A DNA stretch of 64,000 nt from Yamadazyma tenuis. Taxonomy: Eukaryota; Ascomycota; Pichiomycetes; Serinales; Debaryomycetaceae. The notes beneath the pieces were generated by a model. The model saw only the letters and a list, made by a program, of their open reading frames with translations. It was not told the origin of the DNA and did not search any database. The stretch spans positions 744,001 to 808,000 of the forward strand of contig NC_089462.1 in the NCBI RefSeq assembly GCF_029203305.1. The letters run 5' to 3'. Made by a program: the position numbers and the translations under genes. Each line of letters begins with the position of its first letter. Position 1 is the first letter of the stretch. Positions 47,100 through 56,645 of the stretch are shown piece after piece.

Positions 47100-48386
47100 T
47101 CACCAGAACTTCCAGTCTCCCACCACGTCGAAATGTAATGCCTGCTCTATGTCTGCTCTGGTGCCAAATTTAGCAAATGCGTCGGCTGCAAAAACCGCGT
47201 GGTTGCAATCGTCCATGAATAGAGCACCTACACCTTTTCCACCCAAGGACGTTTCATAGCATTCGAACCCCTTGGCCGTGTACTGCGAGATCACCTGTTG
47301 GATCTTTTCTTCAGCAACGCTATCATCTACCAACGTGATGGCACACCCTCCTCCTCCGGCCCCGGTCAACTTGGTGACGCCGATTTGTTCGATGTCTGCG
47401 ATCATCTTCACCTGTTCCAAAGCAGGGTGCGACACTCCCAAGGCCACCAACAACCCGTGGTTGACACTGGCCAACTGCCGGAGCTTCTGTTTGTGGAGCT
47501 CATCGAAGTTGGGCTCGATCATCAACTGGTACGCAGTCGTGGAAATGCTTCCCATCGCATCCAAAATGGGCTCACAGATCTTGGAGTACTCGCTGTTGAT
47601 CCTCGACACGTCACTCACCAAGTGGGCCGTACTCCGCGGAACCTTGGTGTTGGTGAGCAACATCTTCAAGGGTGGGAAGTTGCGCATGGTGGTTCTGACC
47701 GACGGCTGGGATGGGTTTGTCATTCTCTGGAACATCACTGCTCCGCCGTGGGTGGCCACCGCGTTGTCAATTCCTGACGGATTCCCGTGGAACATCTTCT
47801 CGCCGATGAATGACCACTGGTCAATAAAGTCCAACTCCTTAACGTCGGTGGCATCGGCCTTTTCCCTGAGTCCGAACGGAGGTTTGGTGATGTGGCCACC
47901 TATCATCGATAAAGCAGCGGCAAGACACACCGACACACACGCAGATGATCCTAACCCGGCACCAATTGGAACAGTGGACCGCACGGTCATGGTCACACCA
48001 GCAACATCTGCTCCACAGAGGTGTAAGTATAGGTACAAAAACGAAATACACGCTTTGTAGTGGAAAGTGTTATTCATATCCGCCAATAAAATACTTAGTT
48101 TGTCAACGATTTCAGGAATGAGTTCGGTGGAAACCTTGGGCAATCCTTCCTCGTACTGGATGAACGGCTTGGACTGCTCGAACGGTAATTCGGATTTTTT
48201 CCATGAGTGAGATAACTGGATGTCTGGGAAGTCCAATCGTATAGACTCGGGGTCCTGGTTGGGAGTCACAAGAAGATAAGTTCTCAAGCTCAAGGCAGCG
48301 GCTATGGCGGGCTTACCGTACACGGCAGAGTGTTCGCCAAAGAGAATGACTTTGCCTGGGGCACTTACAAAGAATGGCTTGTCCAT
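47100..48386 (-). CDS. ERG12: Mevalonate kinase
   Basis: A 428-residue GHMP kinase that phosphorylates mevalonate in the sterol pathway. It opens with FFVSAPGKVILFGEHSAVYG (lysine and glutamate of the active site). The ATP-binding glycine loop is PIGAGLGSSACVSVCLAAAL near residue 137. The third GHMP motif is KLTGAGGGGCAITLV near residue 343. DGI-type aspartate context is seen in NPSGIDNAVATHGG. The 161-bp upstream spacer holds a direct repeat and an ATACGAG string close to the Upc2 sterol element. FSF1 converges from the other side, 49 bp away. Confidence 0.97.
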   Translation of the reverse strand: MDKPFFVSAPGKVILFGEHSAVYGKPAIAAALSLRTYLLVTPNQDPESIRLDFPDIQLSHSWKKSELPFEQSKPFIQYEEGLPKVSTELIPEIVDKLSILLADMNNTFHYKACISFLYLYLHLCGADVAGVTMTVRSTVPIGAGLGSSACVSVCLAAALSMIGGHITKPPFGLREKADATDVKELDFIDQWSFIGEKMFHGNPSGIDNAVATHGGAVMFQRMTNPSQPSVRTTMRNFPPLKMLLTNTKVPRSTAHLVSDVSRINSEYSKICEPILDAMGSISTTAYQLMIEPNFDELHKQKLRQLASVNHGLLVALGVSHPALEQVKMIADIEQIGVTKLTGAGGGGCAITLVDDSVAEEKIQQVISQYTAKGFECYETSLGGKGVGALFMDDCNHAVFAADAFAKFGTRADIEQALHFDVVGDWKFW

Positions 48387-48459
48387 AGATGGAGTAGAAA
48401 TTTTTCGATCGCGATACGAGTTTTGTTTATGGTGTGAGATGATATATACTGAGCACCAT

Positions 48460-48506
48460 GGTACAAATTCGTGGGGGTATGGGTCAGATCTGGTACAAAC
48501 TCGTGG
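48460..48506 (+). repeat. Direct repeat GGTACAAAYTCGTGG upstream of ERG12
   Basis: Two 15-bp copies with one mismatch at 48460-48474 and 48492-48506, start to start 32 bp (about three helix turns), 74-120 bp before ERG12. The TTCGTGG/CTCGTGG core resembles but does not equal the Upc2 element CTCGTAT. A closer CTCGTAT match (minus strand) is at 48414-48420. Confidence 0.6.
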
Positions 48507-48547
48507 TACGTCTCGGACGTAGTTATGCTCTTAGGCTTCTTATTTTG

Positions 48548-49204
48548 CTAACGTCTTCCCCAGGTGGCCTTGGATCCGTTTGATCCTCCGCTGCCTCCAT
48601 TATTTCCTTCACTTATCACGTTGTTCATTCCCGTCATGCTGGTGCTGTTCATCATTCTCTCTCTAAGTCTCGCTCCGGACGTGGAGCTGTTTGTTCGTGC
48701 CGGGGCCTGGTTCACAGTATTGTATCCTCCTCCCGGTACGTGTTGCTGCCGGGACTTGTTATACATGTCCTGCAACCGACTCGAGGACCGTGGTTTATAC
48801 GCCGACTGGGCGGCTGGCGCCGGCTCGGCGTACTGAGATTGTGCTTGCGGCTGCTGTTGTGATGGTGGTTGCGGAGTATTGTAGTTCGAGTAAACAGGCT
48901 TATACTGACTACTGCTGACATTAGTATAGCCCAGCGGTGGACCGGCCCTCGCACTGGACCTGGCGGGGGCGGCCGGCACCCCAAGCCACTCGGGGTACGC
49001 CTGGTTCTGGGAATCAAAATACTTGACGAAAGCCTTGTGGATTAAGGTATCTGTTTCGGAGTTCCCATCTTTATCGACGTACGACGAAGCCTTTTGGATG
49101 CTGGATGTCAATGACAAGTTCCCGAACTTGGCACTGTAGTTGTCTTTGATCTTGGATAAGAAAGTTTTTTGCTCTTCGGCACTTCTGTTCTGGTACTGGT
49201 TCAT
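48548..49204 (-). CDS. MSO1: Mso1-like Sec1-binding protein
   Basis: A 218-residue protein with the Mso1 Sec1-binding region at about residues 10-80: FLSKIKDNYSAKFGNLSLTS, then ETDTLIHKAFVKYFDSQNQ and AYPEWLGVPA. Mso1 binds Sec1 and the Rab Sec4 and aids SNARE assembly at exocytic sites and during prospore membrane growth. The rest is Gln/Pro/Ser/Tyr-rich and disordered, as in other Mso1 proteins, with an Arg-containing end (ARLRERMMNS...ATWGRR). The length is near S. cerevisiae Mso1 (210). The ATG at 49204 is used; the frame above it starts with TTG. Confidence 0.8.
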   Translation of the reverse strand: MNQYQNRSAEEQKTFLSKIKDNYSAKFGNLSLTSSIQKASSYVDKDGNSETDTLIHKAFVKYFDSQNQAYPEWLGVPAAPARSSARAGPPLGYTNVSSSQYKPVYSNYNTPQPPSQQQPQAQSQYAEPAPAAQSAYKPRSSSRLQDMYNKSRQQHVPGGGYNTVNQAPARTNSSTSGARLRERMMNSTSMTGMNNVISEGNNGGSGGSNGSKATWGRR

Positions 49205-49443
49205 GACGTGTTGTGGGAAACTACAATTTGGGAGCACCAAAAAAGAGTGCGAAATGAGGAATGGCTGCTAACTGAGAACGACAAGCACACTGATGAAGTT
49301 CAATATTTGCGCCGGGTGTGAACACATCCGAGCCAACCACTCTCTTTGGAGACGTTCTCTTGGTATATCTCTTACTTTCTCTGCCCGTTTCCCGCTTACC
49401 TCCACAAATACCCATTCACATCCTGTACGCACTAGATCTCTTA

Positions 49444-51459
49444 ATGTGCGCTCTGCGAAAACTTTTCAAGACGATGAGTATAGCTATGAGAAGATTTATC
49501 CAAATAGCTAGAATCACCAACGTGTCTACTCGTCCCGCCTTGTTGGGCCAATATCGACTCTTCAGCAACACCTCCTTTAGATTCAACGTCCCTCAGGAAA
49601 CTGTTGCTCCCAAGGAGTCTGATCCAGAAGGTACTCTCGTGAAATTGAGAGCTAATGAAAAAATTGACCCCGTCATCTCCGAAACCTTGAACAATTTGAA
49701 CTTCAGAGCGTTGACAAAGGTGCAAGATGAGTCGATTGGTCCGGCTATCGATGAAGAAAACGGGCTTGTGGTCAGAGCCAAGACTGGGACCGGTAAGACA
49801 TTGGCCTACCTTATCCCCATCTTAAACCAGTTGTATCCCAGCAGAAGCCATAGTTTGAAAAACAAGCACCGGGTGTTCCATTTGATCATTGTTCCCACCA
49901 GAGACTTGGCTCAGCAAATCGAAAGAGAGCTTACTTTGTTTTGTAAAGGTCATCCTGAGTTAAAAAAGATATTTTTAACCAGAGTTGACGTATTGACTGG
50001 GAGCGTGAGATCCCACTTGGAATCTCTTTTTAATCCTTCGATCGTTATTGCCACTCCAGGAAGATTGATCAGAACCTTGGAAGATAAGAAGAGATTTGGT
50101 ATTCGGTTTAGAGACCTTCAAACCGTCACCTTGGATGAAGCTGACAGATTATTAGATGCTGGTTTCGGTAAAGATATCGACCGAATTCACGAATTGTTGA
50201 CGGAGCTCAACGTTGGGCCCCAACGAGGTGTTGATGGTCTCACCTTCAAGTACTTGCTTTATAGTGCCACCATAGATAAGAATGTCAGTGAATTTGCCAA
50301 ACAGAAAATCGGTGAAAACTTCAAGTACATCGACTGTGTGAATGAGGAAGACACTGAGGCCCACGAGAATATCAGACAAGTGTTGGTGCAAACCAAGAGC
50401 TTCAACGACTCTATACACGCAGCTTTGGCTCACTGTATCAGAAACATTGAGGACGAGGCGGACTTCAAAGGAGTGCTTTTCCTTCCCACTGTGAAAGCAG
50501 TGGAATGGGCTTATGATACTATTAAGTCATCTTGTTCCAGAATCAATGGAAGGCAGGTGTACAAAGTCAATGGACAAATGACCCAGGCTGCCAGAGACAG
50601 AAATCTCTTGCTCTTTAGAAGAAGTCAAAGAGGTGTCCTTGTTGCTACCGATGTGGCTGCAAGAGGATTGGATTTCCCAGACATCACCACTGTTCTTCAA
50701 GCGTCTGCCAGTTCTGAAATCGCTTCTTATATTCACAAGATTGGAAGAACCGGTAGGGCTGGTAAGACTGGTGAAGCGTTCCTTTTCTCCCACGAAGCTG
50801 AACTGAGGTTTGTGAAGCAGTTGCAAAAGGAAAAGCAAATCGAGTTCAATGAGACCATTACTTACGAAGACTTTCAGAAAGACAGGGAATTGTTCAAGTA
50901 CTCGAGTCATGATGACGCTATTGTTGAAGCGGTTCAGAGTTTGTGTTTGTTCTATAGCCAAGCCAGTAACCAATATGGGTTCAGCACTTTCAAGTGTATG
51001 CAGCAGGTATTGGAGTTCTACCGGGAAATTACCGATCTGAACGAAAAACTTAACCTTGAGAGGAAGTACTTGAGTGTGCTTAATCTTCCAAGACACGAGG
51101 CTGAACAGGTGTTTGAGGTTCCCGATGACTATCGTCAAAATGGTAGAAGAGGTGGTTCTGGCAGCAGATTTAACAAGTTTGACGGACCAAAAACTGGTGG
51201 ATATCAAAGAAACAACGGTAGAAACGATAGAGGTGGTTACAAGTCTGACTCCAGAGGTGGCTACGGAGGATCTCGTGATAGAGATAACTACAGAAGTAAT
51301 AACAGAGACAACTACAGAAGTAATAGCAGAGATGGTTACAAGAGCAATAATAGAGACGGCTACAAAAGTAACAGAGACGGTTACAAAGGCAACAGAGACG
51401 GCTACAAAGGCAAGTCCGGTGGTTCCTCCAGTTATGAACGGGTCAAAGACTATGATTAG
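49444..51459 (+). CDS. MSS116: Mitochondrial DEAD-box RNA helicase Mss116
   Basis: A 671-residue ATP-dependent RNA helicase that helps mitochondrial group I and II intron splicing and translation. An Arg/Ser-rich presequence (MRRFIQIARI...) precedes the core: Q motif near residue 90, AKTGTGKT, PTRDLAQQ, TPGRLIR, DEADRLLDAGFG, YSAT and VATDVAARGLDFPD. The HKIGRTGRAG motif has Lys rather than Arg, typical of Mss116. The helicase is followed by the Mss116-specific C-terminal extension and a basic tail from about residue 560, built of (N)RDGYKSN repeats. Starts at 49444, 49474 and 49486 are all in-frame ATGs; the first is reported, but 49474 would also give a good mitochondrial leader. Confidence 0.93.
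   Translation: MCALRKLFKTMSIAMRRFIQIARITNVSTRPALLGQYRLFSNTSFRFNVPQETVAPKESDPEGTLVKLRANEKIDPVISETLNNLNFRALTKVQDESIGPAIDEENGLVVRAKTGTGKTLAYLIPILNQLYPSRSHSLKNKHRVFHLIIVPTRDLAQQIERELTLFCKGHPELKKIFLTRVDVLTGSVRSHLESLFNPSIVIATPGRLIRTLEDKKRFGIRFRDLQTVTLDEADRLLDAGFGKDIDRIHELLTELNVGPQRGVDGLTFKYLLYSATIDKNVSEFAKQKIGENFKYIDCVNEEDTEAHENIRQVLVQTKSFNDSIHAALAHCIRNIEDEADFKGVLFLPTVKAVEWAYDTIKSSCSRINGRQVYKVNGQMTQAARDRNLLLFRRSQRGVLVATDVAARGLDFPDITTVLQASASSEIASYIHKIGRTGRAGKTGEAFLFSHEAELRFVKQLQKEKQIEFNETITYEDFQKDRELFKYSSHDDAIVEAVQSLCLFYSQASNQYGFSTFKCMQQVLEFYREITDLNEKLNLERKYLSVLNLPRHEAEQVFEVPDDYRQNGRRGGSGSRFNKFDGPKTGGYQRNNGRNDRGGYKSDSRGGYGGSRDRDNYRSNNRDNYRSNSRDGYKSNNRDGYKSNRDGYKGNRDGYKGKSGGSSSYERVKDYD
51277..51414 (+). 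repeat. Tandem RDGYKSN-type coding repeat in MSS116 tail
   Basis: Imperfect 24-nt (occasionally 21-nt) units encode RDNYRSNN, RDNYRSNS, RDGYKSNN, RDGYKSN, RDGYKGN and RDGYKGK. The tail is basic and aromatic, suitable for RNA binding. Confidence 0.8.
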
Positions 51460-51593
51460 TCTTAACAATTAATGATTGAACAAGAAAACAAGCCATGCAT
51501 GTGTTTTGCACCAGCTATTTGATTCTTTACGATTAATCCTTGTAACTAGCCAATTTCCTTTTTATCATGTATATAGTTAAATAAACTATTCTT

Positions 51594-52784
51594 TCAGAAC
51601 CTGTACTTCAGTTTCTTCTTATACTTTTTCTTCGTAGACCCGACTTTAAACTGGTAGTTTCGAGGGATGGGGATTTCCACTGGTAAGTCTTTGGACAATA
51701 GCAAGAAGCAAACAAGTACCGTCAAAAGGACAAAGTTCACCAATAAAAGTTTTTTGTAGAACGAAAGGTCGTTTGCAAGGTTGGATATTACTTTATTAGA
51801 CTCGAATAACTTGAATTGATTAAACTGGTTGATTTTGAGCATCTGTTGGTTGAAGGTTTGGTTGAAGTTCCACAAGAGCTTGTCGAGGTCATGTGACTGC
51901 TCCATCTGGAGCTTTCTGAATGAATCTGATAGGAGTCTGCTTTGCTCTTCGATGTAGAGAAGCGATAAACTCGCATTGGATTCAAGAAGCGAAAGCCGTT
52001 TGATGATGTTTTTGAAAATCGAGTCCTGTGGATTGTTGGTGGCTGTGGATTCCTCCTCCACCACTTCACAGTACTCAGGAATGCTGTTCAAAAATTCGTT
52101 CAATCCCAAATATGGTAAAGTAGAGTTGATTTTGCACTCATCGGTTTCAACACTTGGTTGTTCAATGGTTTGCTCCTTGAACTCCTCCAACATCGTCTTA
52201 CCATAGACTTTGACCAAGGATATCGGACAGTAGAACTCGCTACCATAGTGCTCCAAAATCTCTATTTTGATGAACTTGGCCCAAATCAACGGATTGATGA
52301 TCTTGAACTTCTGCAAGGTCCGGGAATTCGACGCCTCAAATTCCCCCAACAGCTTCCAATTGGTATCCTCATACCTCTCATTGACGCTAACTTTGAAGCG
52401 CTTGAAGTTGGAGCTGAAAAACTCAAAGTTCCCGATTTCGATCAAATCGATCAAAATATCCTGGCACAACTCGATGATGAGAAACTGGTCTTTTGTGGAG
52501 CATTTGTTGACAAGATAGCTGTCTTTGTTTTCCATCAAAATCGACTTGGACTCCTGGGCACCCTCGTTTGTCTTGACGACTTTGGCAGCACAGTCAATCG
52601 ATGCAAAGTTGAATCTGTTCTCGTCATTCTTGACCGGCAGGATCTGAGAAGTGTTCTTGAGGGTGGGGTCACTTTTGATTTTCAACTTCTTCCAGCTCTC
52701 AAACGACATGAACTCAGTGCCATTATCACACATGGCCACTGTCGCCCACATGACCACTAGTAGTAGTGTGATGATATGTTTCAT
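51594..52784 (-). CDS. SLP1: SUN-like protein Slp1
   Basis: A 396-residue ER/nuclear-envelope membrane glycoprotein with a SUN-like domain. A signal sequence (MKHIITLLLVVMWATVAMC) starts the protein. The SUN-like region (about residues 60-205) includes FNFASIDCAAKVVKTNEGAQ, SILMENKDSYLVNKCS and IELCQDILIDLIEIGNFEFF. A coiled-coil stretch follows, then one membrane segment near residue 350 (KLLLVNFVLLTVLVCFLLL) and a basic cytosolic end. Yeast Slp1 works with Emp65 to protect soluble proteins in the ER; it is longer (587). The ATG at 52784 gives the signal sequence at the very start. It is divergent from RAI1 across 76 bp. Confidence 0.87.
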   Translation of the reverse strand: MKHIITLLLVVMWATVAMCDNGTEFMSFESWKKLKIKSDPTLKNTSQILPVKNDENRFNFASIDCAAKVVKTNEGAQESKSILMENKDSYLVNKCSTKDQFLIIELCQDILIDLIEIGNFEFFSSNFKRFKVSVNERYEDTNWKLLGEFEASNSRTLQKFKIINPLIWAKFIKIEILEHYGSEFYCPISLVKVYGKTMLEEFKEQTIEQPSVETDECKINSTLPYLGLNEFLNSIPEYCEVVEEESTATNNPQDSIFKNIIKRLSLLESNASLSLLYIEEQSRLLSDSFRKLQMEQSHDLDKLLWNFNQTFNQQMLKINQFNQFKLFESNKVISNLANDLSFYKKLLLVNFVLLTVLVCFLLLSKDLPVEIPIPRNYQFKVGSTKKKYKKKLKYRF

Positions 52785-52860
52785 GGTTGGTGGATTGAGA
52801 TTCGCAGCGACCAGTGAGGAACAGTGCGACTCCGAATTATCTCTTCTCCAACCGTGAAAA

Positions 52861-53934
52861 ATGATCAGGACATTGCCGTTGACAGCCAGGGCACCGGTGG
52901 CATCGCTCAAGAAGCCCAAGGAACTCACCACTTACCGCCGAGATCTCAATGGCAACTATATTCATGACGATGAGGGCCACTCATACTTTTATTTCCCCGA
53001 CTCGTACGTCGAACGAGGGTTCGACATGGCGGCTGGGTTCTCCAAGTTCAACAAAATCCCCGAGGCAAAGAACTTGGGCGACTTCCACGCGATCCTCGCG
53101 GCCCTCGTCAAGCACGAGCAGCTGGTGGGCGCCCGGGTCGAGTGTGACGTGATTGCATTCCGAGGAATTATGACCAAATTAATGACATTGCCCATCGCTC
53201 GCGACGACTTCAGTCTCAAGGTCCTCACATACGGCGGACACATCATGATTAAGAACAACGACGAGTTTGAGCTCACGCGGCGCACCGCCAACACACCCAC
53301 CGATCTCGGACAGAGACTCGAGTACTCTGGGTACAAATTTGAAAAGTTGGTGATGCTCCCCAGGCCATGGAGCGAATGTTCGCGGGCCACCATCGAAAGC
53401 AGACCCACGCAAGAGGTCAACAACTACGAGCAACTCATCAGCGTGGTGCGCACGGGCATTGGCAAGACGCGCATGGTGTTGGCGGGTGAGGTGGATGGGA
53501 TCTTTGACTACAAGCCGGTTTCAGACCTGAACTTGCCCCACTACATCGAGTTGAAAACCAACAACTTGATCACCAATGAGCACCAGATGAAACTGTTTGA
53601 AAAGAAGCTCTACAAAACATGGGCACAGTGTTTCTTGATGGGGATCAAGAACATCGGGGTCGGGTTCCGAGACGAGTCCCTTCACTTGAGAAACGTGGAA
53701 ATCTATGAGGCGGACGAGATACCAGCCATGTTGAAGGACAAGATCAACTGTGTGAGCTCGTTGAAGTTTTTTGGGGCGTTGATGGAGTGGTTGAATGAGT
53801 TGGATAAGACCGTCACTAAGAGCTATACCATGAGTTTTGAGAGTGGGAAGGTGATGTTGATGGAAAGTCCGTTGTCGTTTGAAAGCGAGTTTTTGACGGA
53901 AGAGTTTAAGCGGTGGAGACAGTCTTTGGCGTAG
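52861..53934 (+). CDS. RAI1: Rai1, decapping nuclease partner of Rat1
   Basis: A 357-residue DXO/Rai1 family enzyme that removes incomplete 5' caps and stabilises the nuclear exonuclease Rat1. Family motifs in order: ECDVIAFRGIMTKLM (about residues 98-112), the acidic metal site in LAGEVDGIFD (about 200-209), the E-x-K pair in HYIELKTNN (about 223-231) and WAQCFLMGIKNIGVGFRDE (about 251-269). Length is close to S. cerevisiae Rai1 (387). Several Leu positions here are CTG codons and would read as Ser in a CTG-clade cell. Confidence 0.94.
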   Translation: MIRTLPLTARAPVASLKKPKELTTYRRDLNGNYIHDDEGHSYFYFPDSYVERGFDMAAGFSKFNKIPEAKNLGDFHAILAALVKHEQLVGARVECDVIAFRGIMTKLMTLPIARDDFSLKVLTYGGHIMIKNNDEFELTRRTANTPTDLGQRLEYSGYKFEKLVMLPRPWSECSRATIESRPTQEVNNYEQLISVVRTGIGKTRMVLAGEVDGIFDYKPVSDLNLPHYIELKTNNLITNEHQMKLFEKKLYKTWAQCFLMGIKNIGVGFRDESLHLRNVEIYEADEIPAMLKDKINCVSSLKFFGALMEWLNELDKTVTKSYTMSFESGKVMLMESPLSFESEFLTEEFKRWRQSLA

Positions 53935-54393
53935 CTTCGGCGGCAACTCCGCTACCAATAAGAATGGTACATTTATGCTTACCCATATTCATCGGCCACC
54001 CGGAACCAATGTCTCCACTCTGGCCCATTCCTCCCTGCAGTTTCCCCAGATTTCAGACGTTCATATGAAAATGCGCGGGCGTGAAAATCAGTAACGGCCA
54101 CGGCCACAGACCCCAAACCCGACACCGCCCTAATCAGATCTCCTACAAGTATATCAAACCCACCAACAGCGGCATATTGTTACTTAGTCATCAATACCCG
54201 CTTGTCCCATTTTAGACCTTTTCCCCGATCCCACTAGTGGTTTTTACAGGTTCACTGGGGTTCCTCGGTTGAAGTGGCCAATTAGCGACTGCGAAAATTT
54301 CATTATTCATAGTCTGTAATCCCCTCTTACAATTGATATAAATACAACCTAATCCCCCTTAACTTCAAAAAACACCTTATTTATTTTGTTATC
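53935..54393. other. CTA1 promoter region
   Basis: These 459 bases hold no gene. A TATAAATA box lies at 54337-54344, 50 bp before the CTA1 ATG. A stress-element core CCCCT is at 54321-54325 and another at 54355-54359, consistent with stress control of catalase by Msn2/4-type factors. Confidence 0.55.
54337..54344 (+). promoter_or_regulatory. TATA box of CTA1
   Basis: TATAAATA 50 bp upstream of the ATG, with CCCCT stress-element cores at 54321-54325 and 54355-54359. Confidence 0.55.
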
Positions 54394-55854
54394 ATGGCTC
54401 CTGTTTTCACCAATTCCAATGGATGTCCAATTCCTGACCCATTTGCTACCCAAAGAGTCGGCAAACACGGTCCCTTGTTATTACAAGACTTTAACTTGAT
54501 TGATTCTTTGGCTCACTTTGACAGAGAAAGAATTCCTGAAAGAGTGGTTCACGCCAAAGGTTCGGGCGCTTACGGGGAGTTTGAGGTGACTGATGATATC
54601 ACCGACGTGTGTGGAGCGGCGTTTTTGGACACCATCGGTAAGAAAACCCGGGTGTTCACCAGATTCTCCACTGTCGGGGGCGAGTTGGGCTCGGCTGATA
54701 CCGCCAGAGACCCCAGAGGTTTTGCCACCAAGTTTTACACCGAAGAAGGTAACTTGGACTTGGTGTACAACAACACGCCTATTTTCTTTATCAGAGACCC
54801 CTCCAAGTTCCCCCACTTTATTCACACGCAAAAGAGAAACCCCCAAACTCATTTGAAGGATGCCAACATGTTTTGGGACTACTTAACCAGTAACCAGGAA
54901 GCCACCCACCAGGTGATGTTTTTGTTCTCAGACCGTGGAACCCCAGCCAGTTATAGGGAAATGAACGGGTACTCGGGCCACACCTATAAGTGGTCCAACA
55001 AAAAGGGCGAATGGTTCTACGTGCAAGTGCACTTTATTTCTGACCAAGGTATCAAGACTTTAAGCAATGAGGAAGCTGGTGCTTTAGCAGGTTCTAACCC
55101 CGACTATGCTCAAGAAGATTTGTTTAAGAATATTGCTGCCGGTAACGGTCCTTCCTGGACCTGTTATGTTCAGACCATGACTCAAGAACAGGCCAAGCAG
55201 GCACCATTTTCGGTGTTTGATTTGACCAAGGTCTGGCCTCATAAGGACTACCCCATGAGGAGATTCGGTAAGTTTACCTTGAACGAAAACCCCAAAAACT
55301 ACTTTGCTGAAGTTGAACAAGCTGCCTTTTCTCCAGCTCACACCGTTCCTTACATGGAACCAAGTGCGGATCCAGTGTTACAATCAAGATTGTTTTCGTA
55401 TGCTGACACTCACAGACACAGATTGGGAGTCAACTATACTCAGATCCCTGTTAACTGTCCTGTCACCGGTGCCGTGTTCAACCCACATATGAGAGATGGT
55501 ACCATGAATGTGAATGGCAACTTGGGAGAACATCCAAACTACTTGGATACTTCCAAACCACTTGAATTCAAGCAATTTGGCTTACAAGAAGAGCAAGAGG
55601 TTTGGGAAGGTGCTGCTTGTCCATTCCACTGGAAATGTGAAGATGACAAGGACTTTACTCAAGCCACTGCTTTGTGGCATGTGTTGGCCAAATATCCTAA
55701 TCAGCAGGCTCACTTGGCACATAATGTGGCTGTTCATGTTTGTGCAGCCGATGCCCATATTCAAGACAGAGTGTTTGAGATGTTTGGAAAAGTCCACCCA
55801 GACTTGGCCAATTTGATCAAGAAGGAGACCTTGGAGTTGGCCCCTAGAAAGTAG
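54394..55854 (+). CDS. CTA1: Catalase (monofunctional haem catalase)
   Basis: A 486-residue small-subunit haem catalase that splits hydrogen peroxide, usually in peroxisomes and, in Candida-type yeasts, also the cytosol. The active-site signature FDRERIPERVVHAKGSGAYG includes the distal His53. The haem-ligand Tyr336 is in RLFSYADTHRHRLG. NNTPIFFIRDPSKFPHFIH and NVAVHVCAADAHIQDRVF are further family blocks. The C-terminus APRK is not a classical SKL-type peroxisomal signal, so targeting is uncertain. No in-frame CTG is visible, as in other highly expressed genes of the group. The symbol follows yeast usage; CAT1 is used for some Candida orthologues. Confidence 0.97.
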   Translation: MAPVFTNSNGCPIPDPFATQRVGKHGPLLLQDFNLIDSLAHFDRERIPERVVHAKGSGAYGEFEVTDDITDVCGAAFLDTIGKKTRVFTRFSTVGGELGSADTARDPRGFATKFYTEEGNLDLVYNNTPIFFIRDPSKFPHFIHTQKRNPQTHLKDANMFWDYLTSNQEATHQVMFLFSDRGTPASYREMNGYSGHTYKWSNKKGEWFYVQVHFISDQGIKTLSNEEAGALAGSNPDYAQEDLFKNIAAGNGPSWTCYVQTMTQEQAKQAPFSVFDLTKVWPHKDYPMRRFGKFTLNENPKNYFAEVEQAAFSPAHTVPYMEPSADPVLQSRLFSYADTHRHRLGVNYTQIPVNCPVTGAVFNPHMRDGTMNVNGNLGEHPNYLDTSKPLEFKQFGLQEEQEVWEGAACPFHWKCEDDKDFTQATALWHVLAKYPNQQAHLAHNVAVHVCAADAHIQDRVFEMFGKVHPDLANLIKKETLELAPRK

Positions 55855-55972
55855 GAGTATTTAATAATATAACTGATACGAGTATATAAAAGCTGGGGAT
55901 CGCGTAGATTTAATAATGATCTGAAAAGTTGCGAGGCACTTCATGAAATCGTACATTTAACTATCAAGTTGA

Positions 55973-56098
55973 TCATAATTTGGTGGTGTTGCACGAGGCA
56001 CACGAACAAGCGCTTCCGCACTTGCAGGAAGTTCCACAACACCCAGACGAGCTGGACGTTGAGCTGGAAGTGTTGGAGGAGGTGTTCTTTCCGCTCAT
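55973..56098 (-). CDS. Small metallothionein-like protein
   Basis: A 41-residue protein: a Ser/Thr/Asn-rich first half, then a cysteine cluster SGCCGTSCKCGSACSCASCN with seven cysteines, including one CC and two CXC pairs (CKC, CSC), and a short tail. This is the pattern of fungal copper metallothioneins, which bind Cu(I) in the cytosol. It is too short to assign to CUP1- or CRD2-type families. The ATG at 56098 is preferred. An in-frame ATG at 56197 would add 33 residues ending in a presequence-like SLRFSTTT. A TATAAAAG on the minus strand lies between these two ATGs (56133-56140). Confidence 0.7.
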   Translation of the reverse strand: MSGKNTSSNTSSSTSSSSGCCGTSCKCGSACSCASCNTTKL

Positions 56099-56645
56099 AG
56101 TTGTAGTTGAAAACCTGAGAGAAATCATCGCACTTTTATAATTCGAGCCTCGCGGATCCAACTTCCGCATTGGGAACACACTACCGGTTATCAGCATTAG
56201 TGGGACGATGTGCCAAGGAGAAGTGACTAAAACTAAAATGTATAGAGTTTAAAGTGAATAGGTCATGTGATCACCAAAAGTAATTTGAATGTCACCACCT
56301 CCCTAATCATTCGTTGATCTTGACCCATTGAAAGAAAAGCGCTGTCTACTATCATTAGTTATCACCAATTGCAATCTAATTTCGTGTAGAGGTAATACTA
56401 AACCATTCGACGGCGCCGCCCTAAATATGTTCTCTTCGCGGTAGCGTCGTCTTAGCCAAAAATGAGAGTGCTCTCAATAATGAAAAGTTGATACTGGAGA
56501 AGGCACATTCACGAGGCGGTTATCCAGACGTTTTGTATATGCCTGTGCACGCCTCAAACGGTCCAGGTGAAAATGCAAATATAGAAGTCTCTACCCCAAA
56601 GCCCCAATTCAAGTCGAAGATCTCTTTAGGGGCTCTGGTGGTGGC

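Noticed and set aside
50527..51468. 313-residue frame antisense to MSS116
   Set aside because: A shadow of the helicase and its repeat tail; Val/Thr/Ser-rich without domains.
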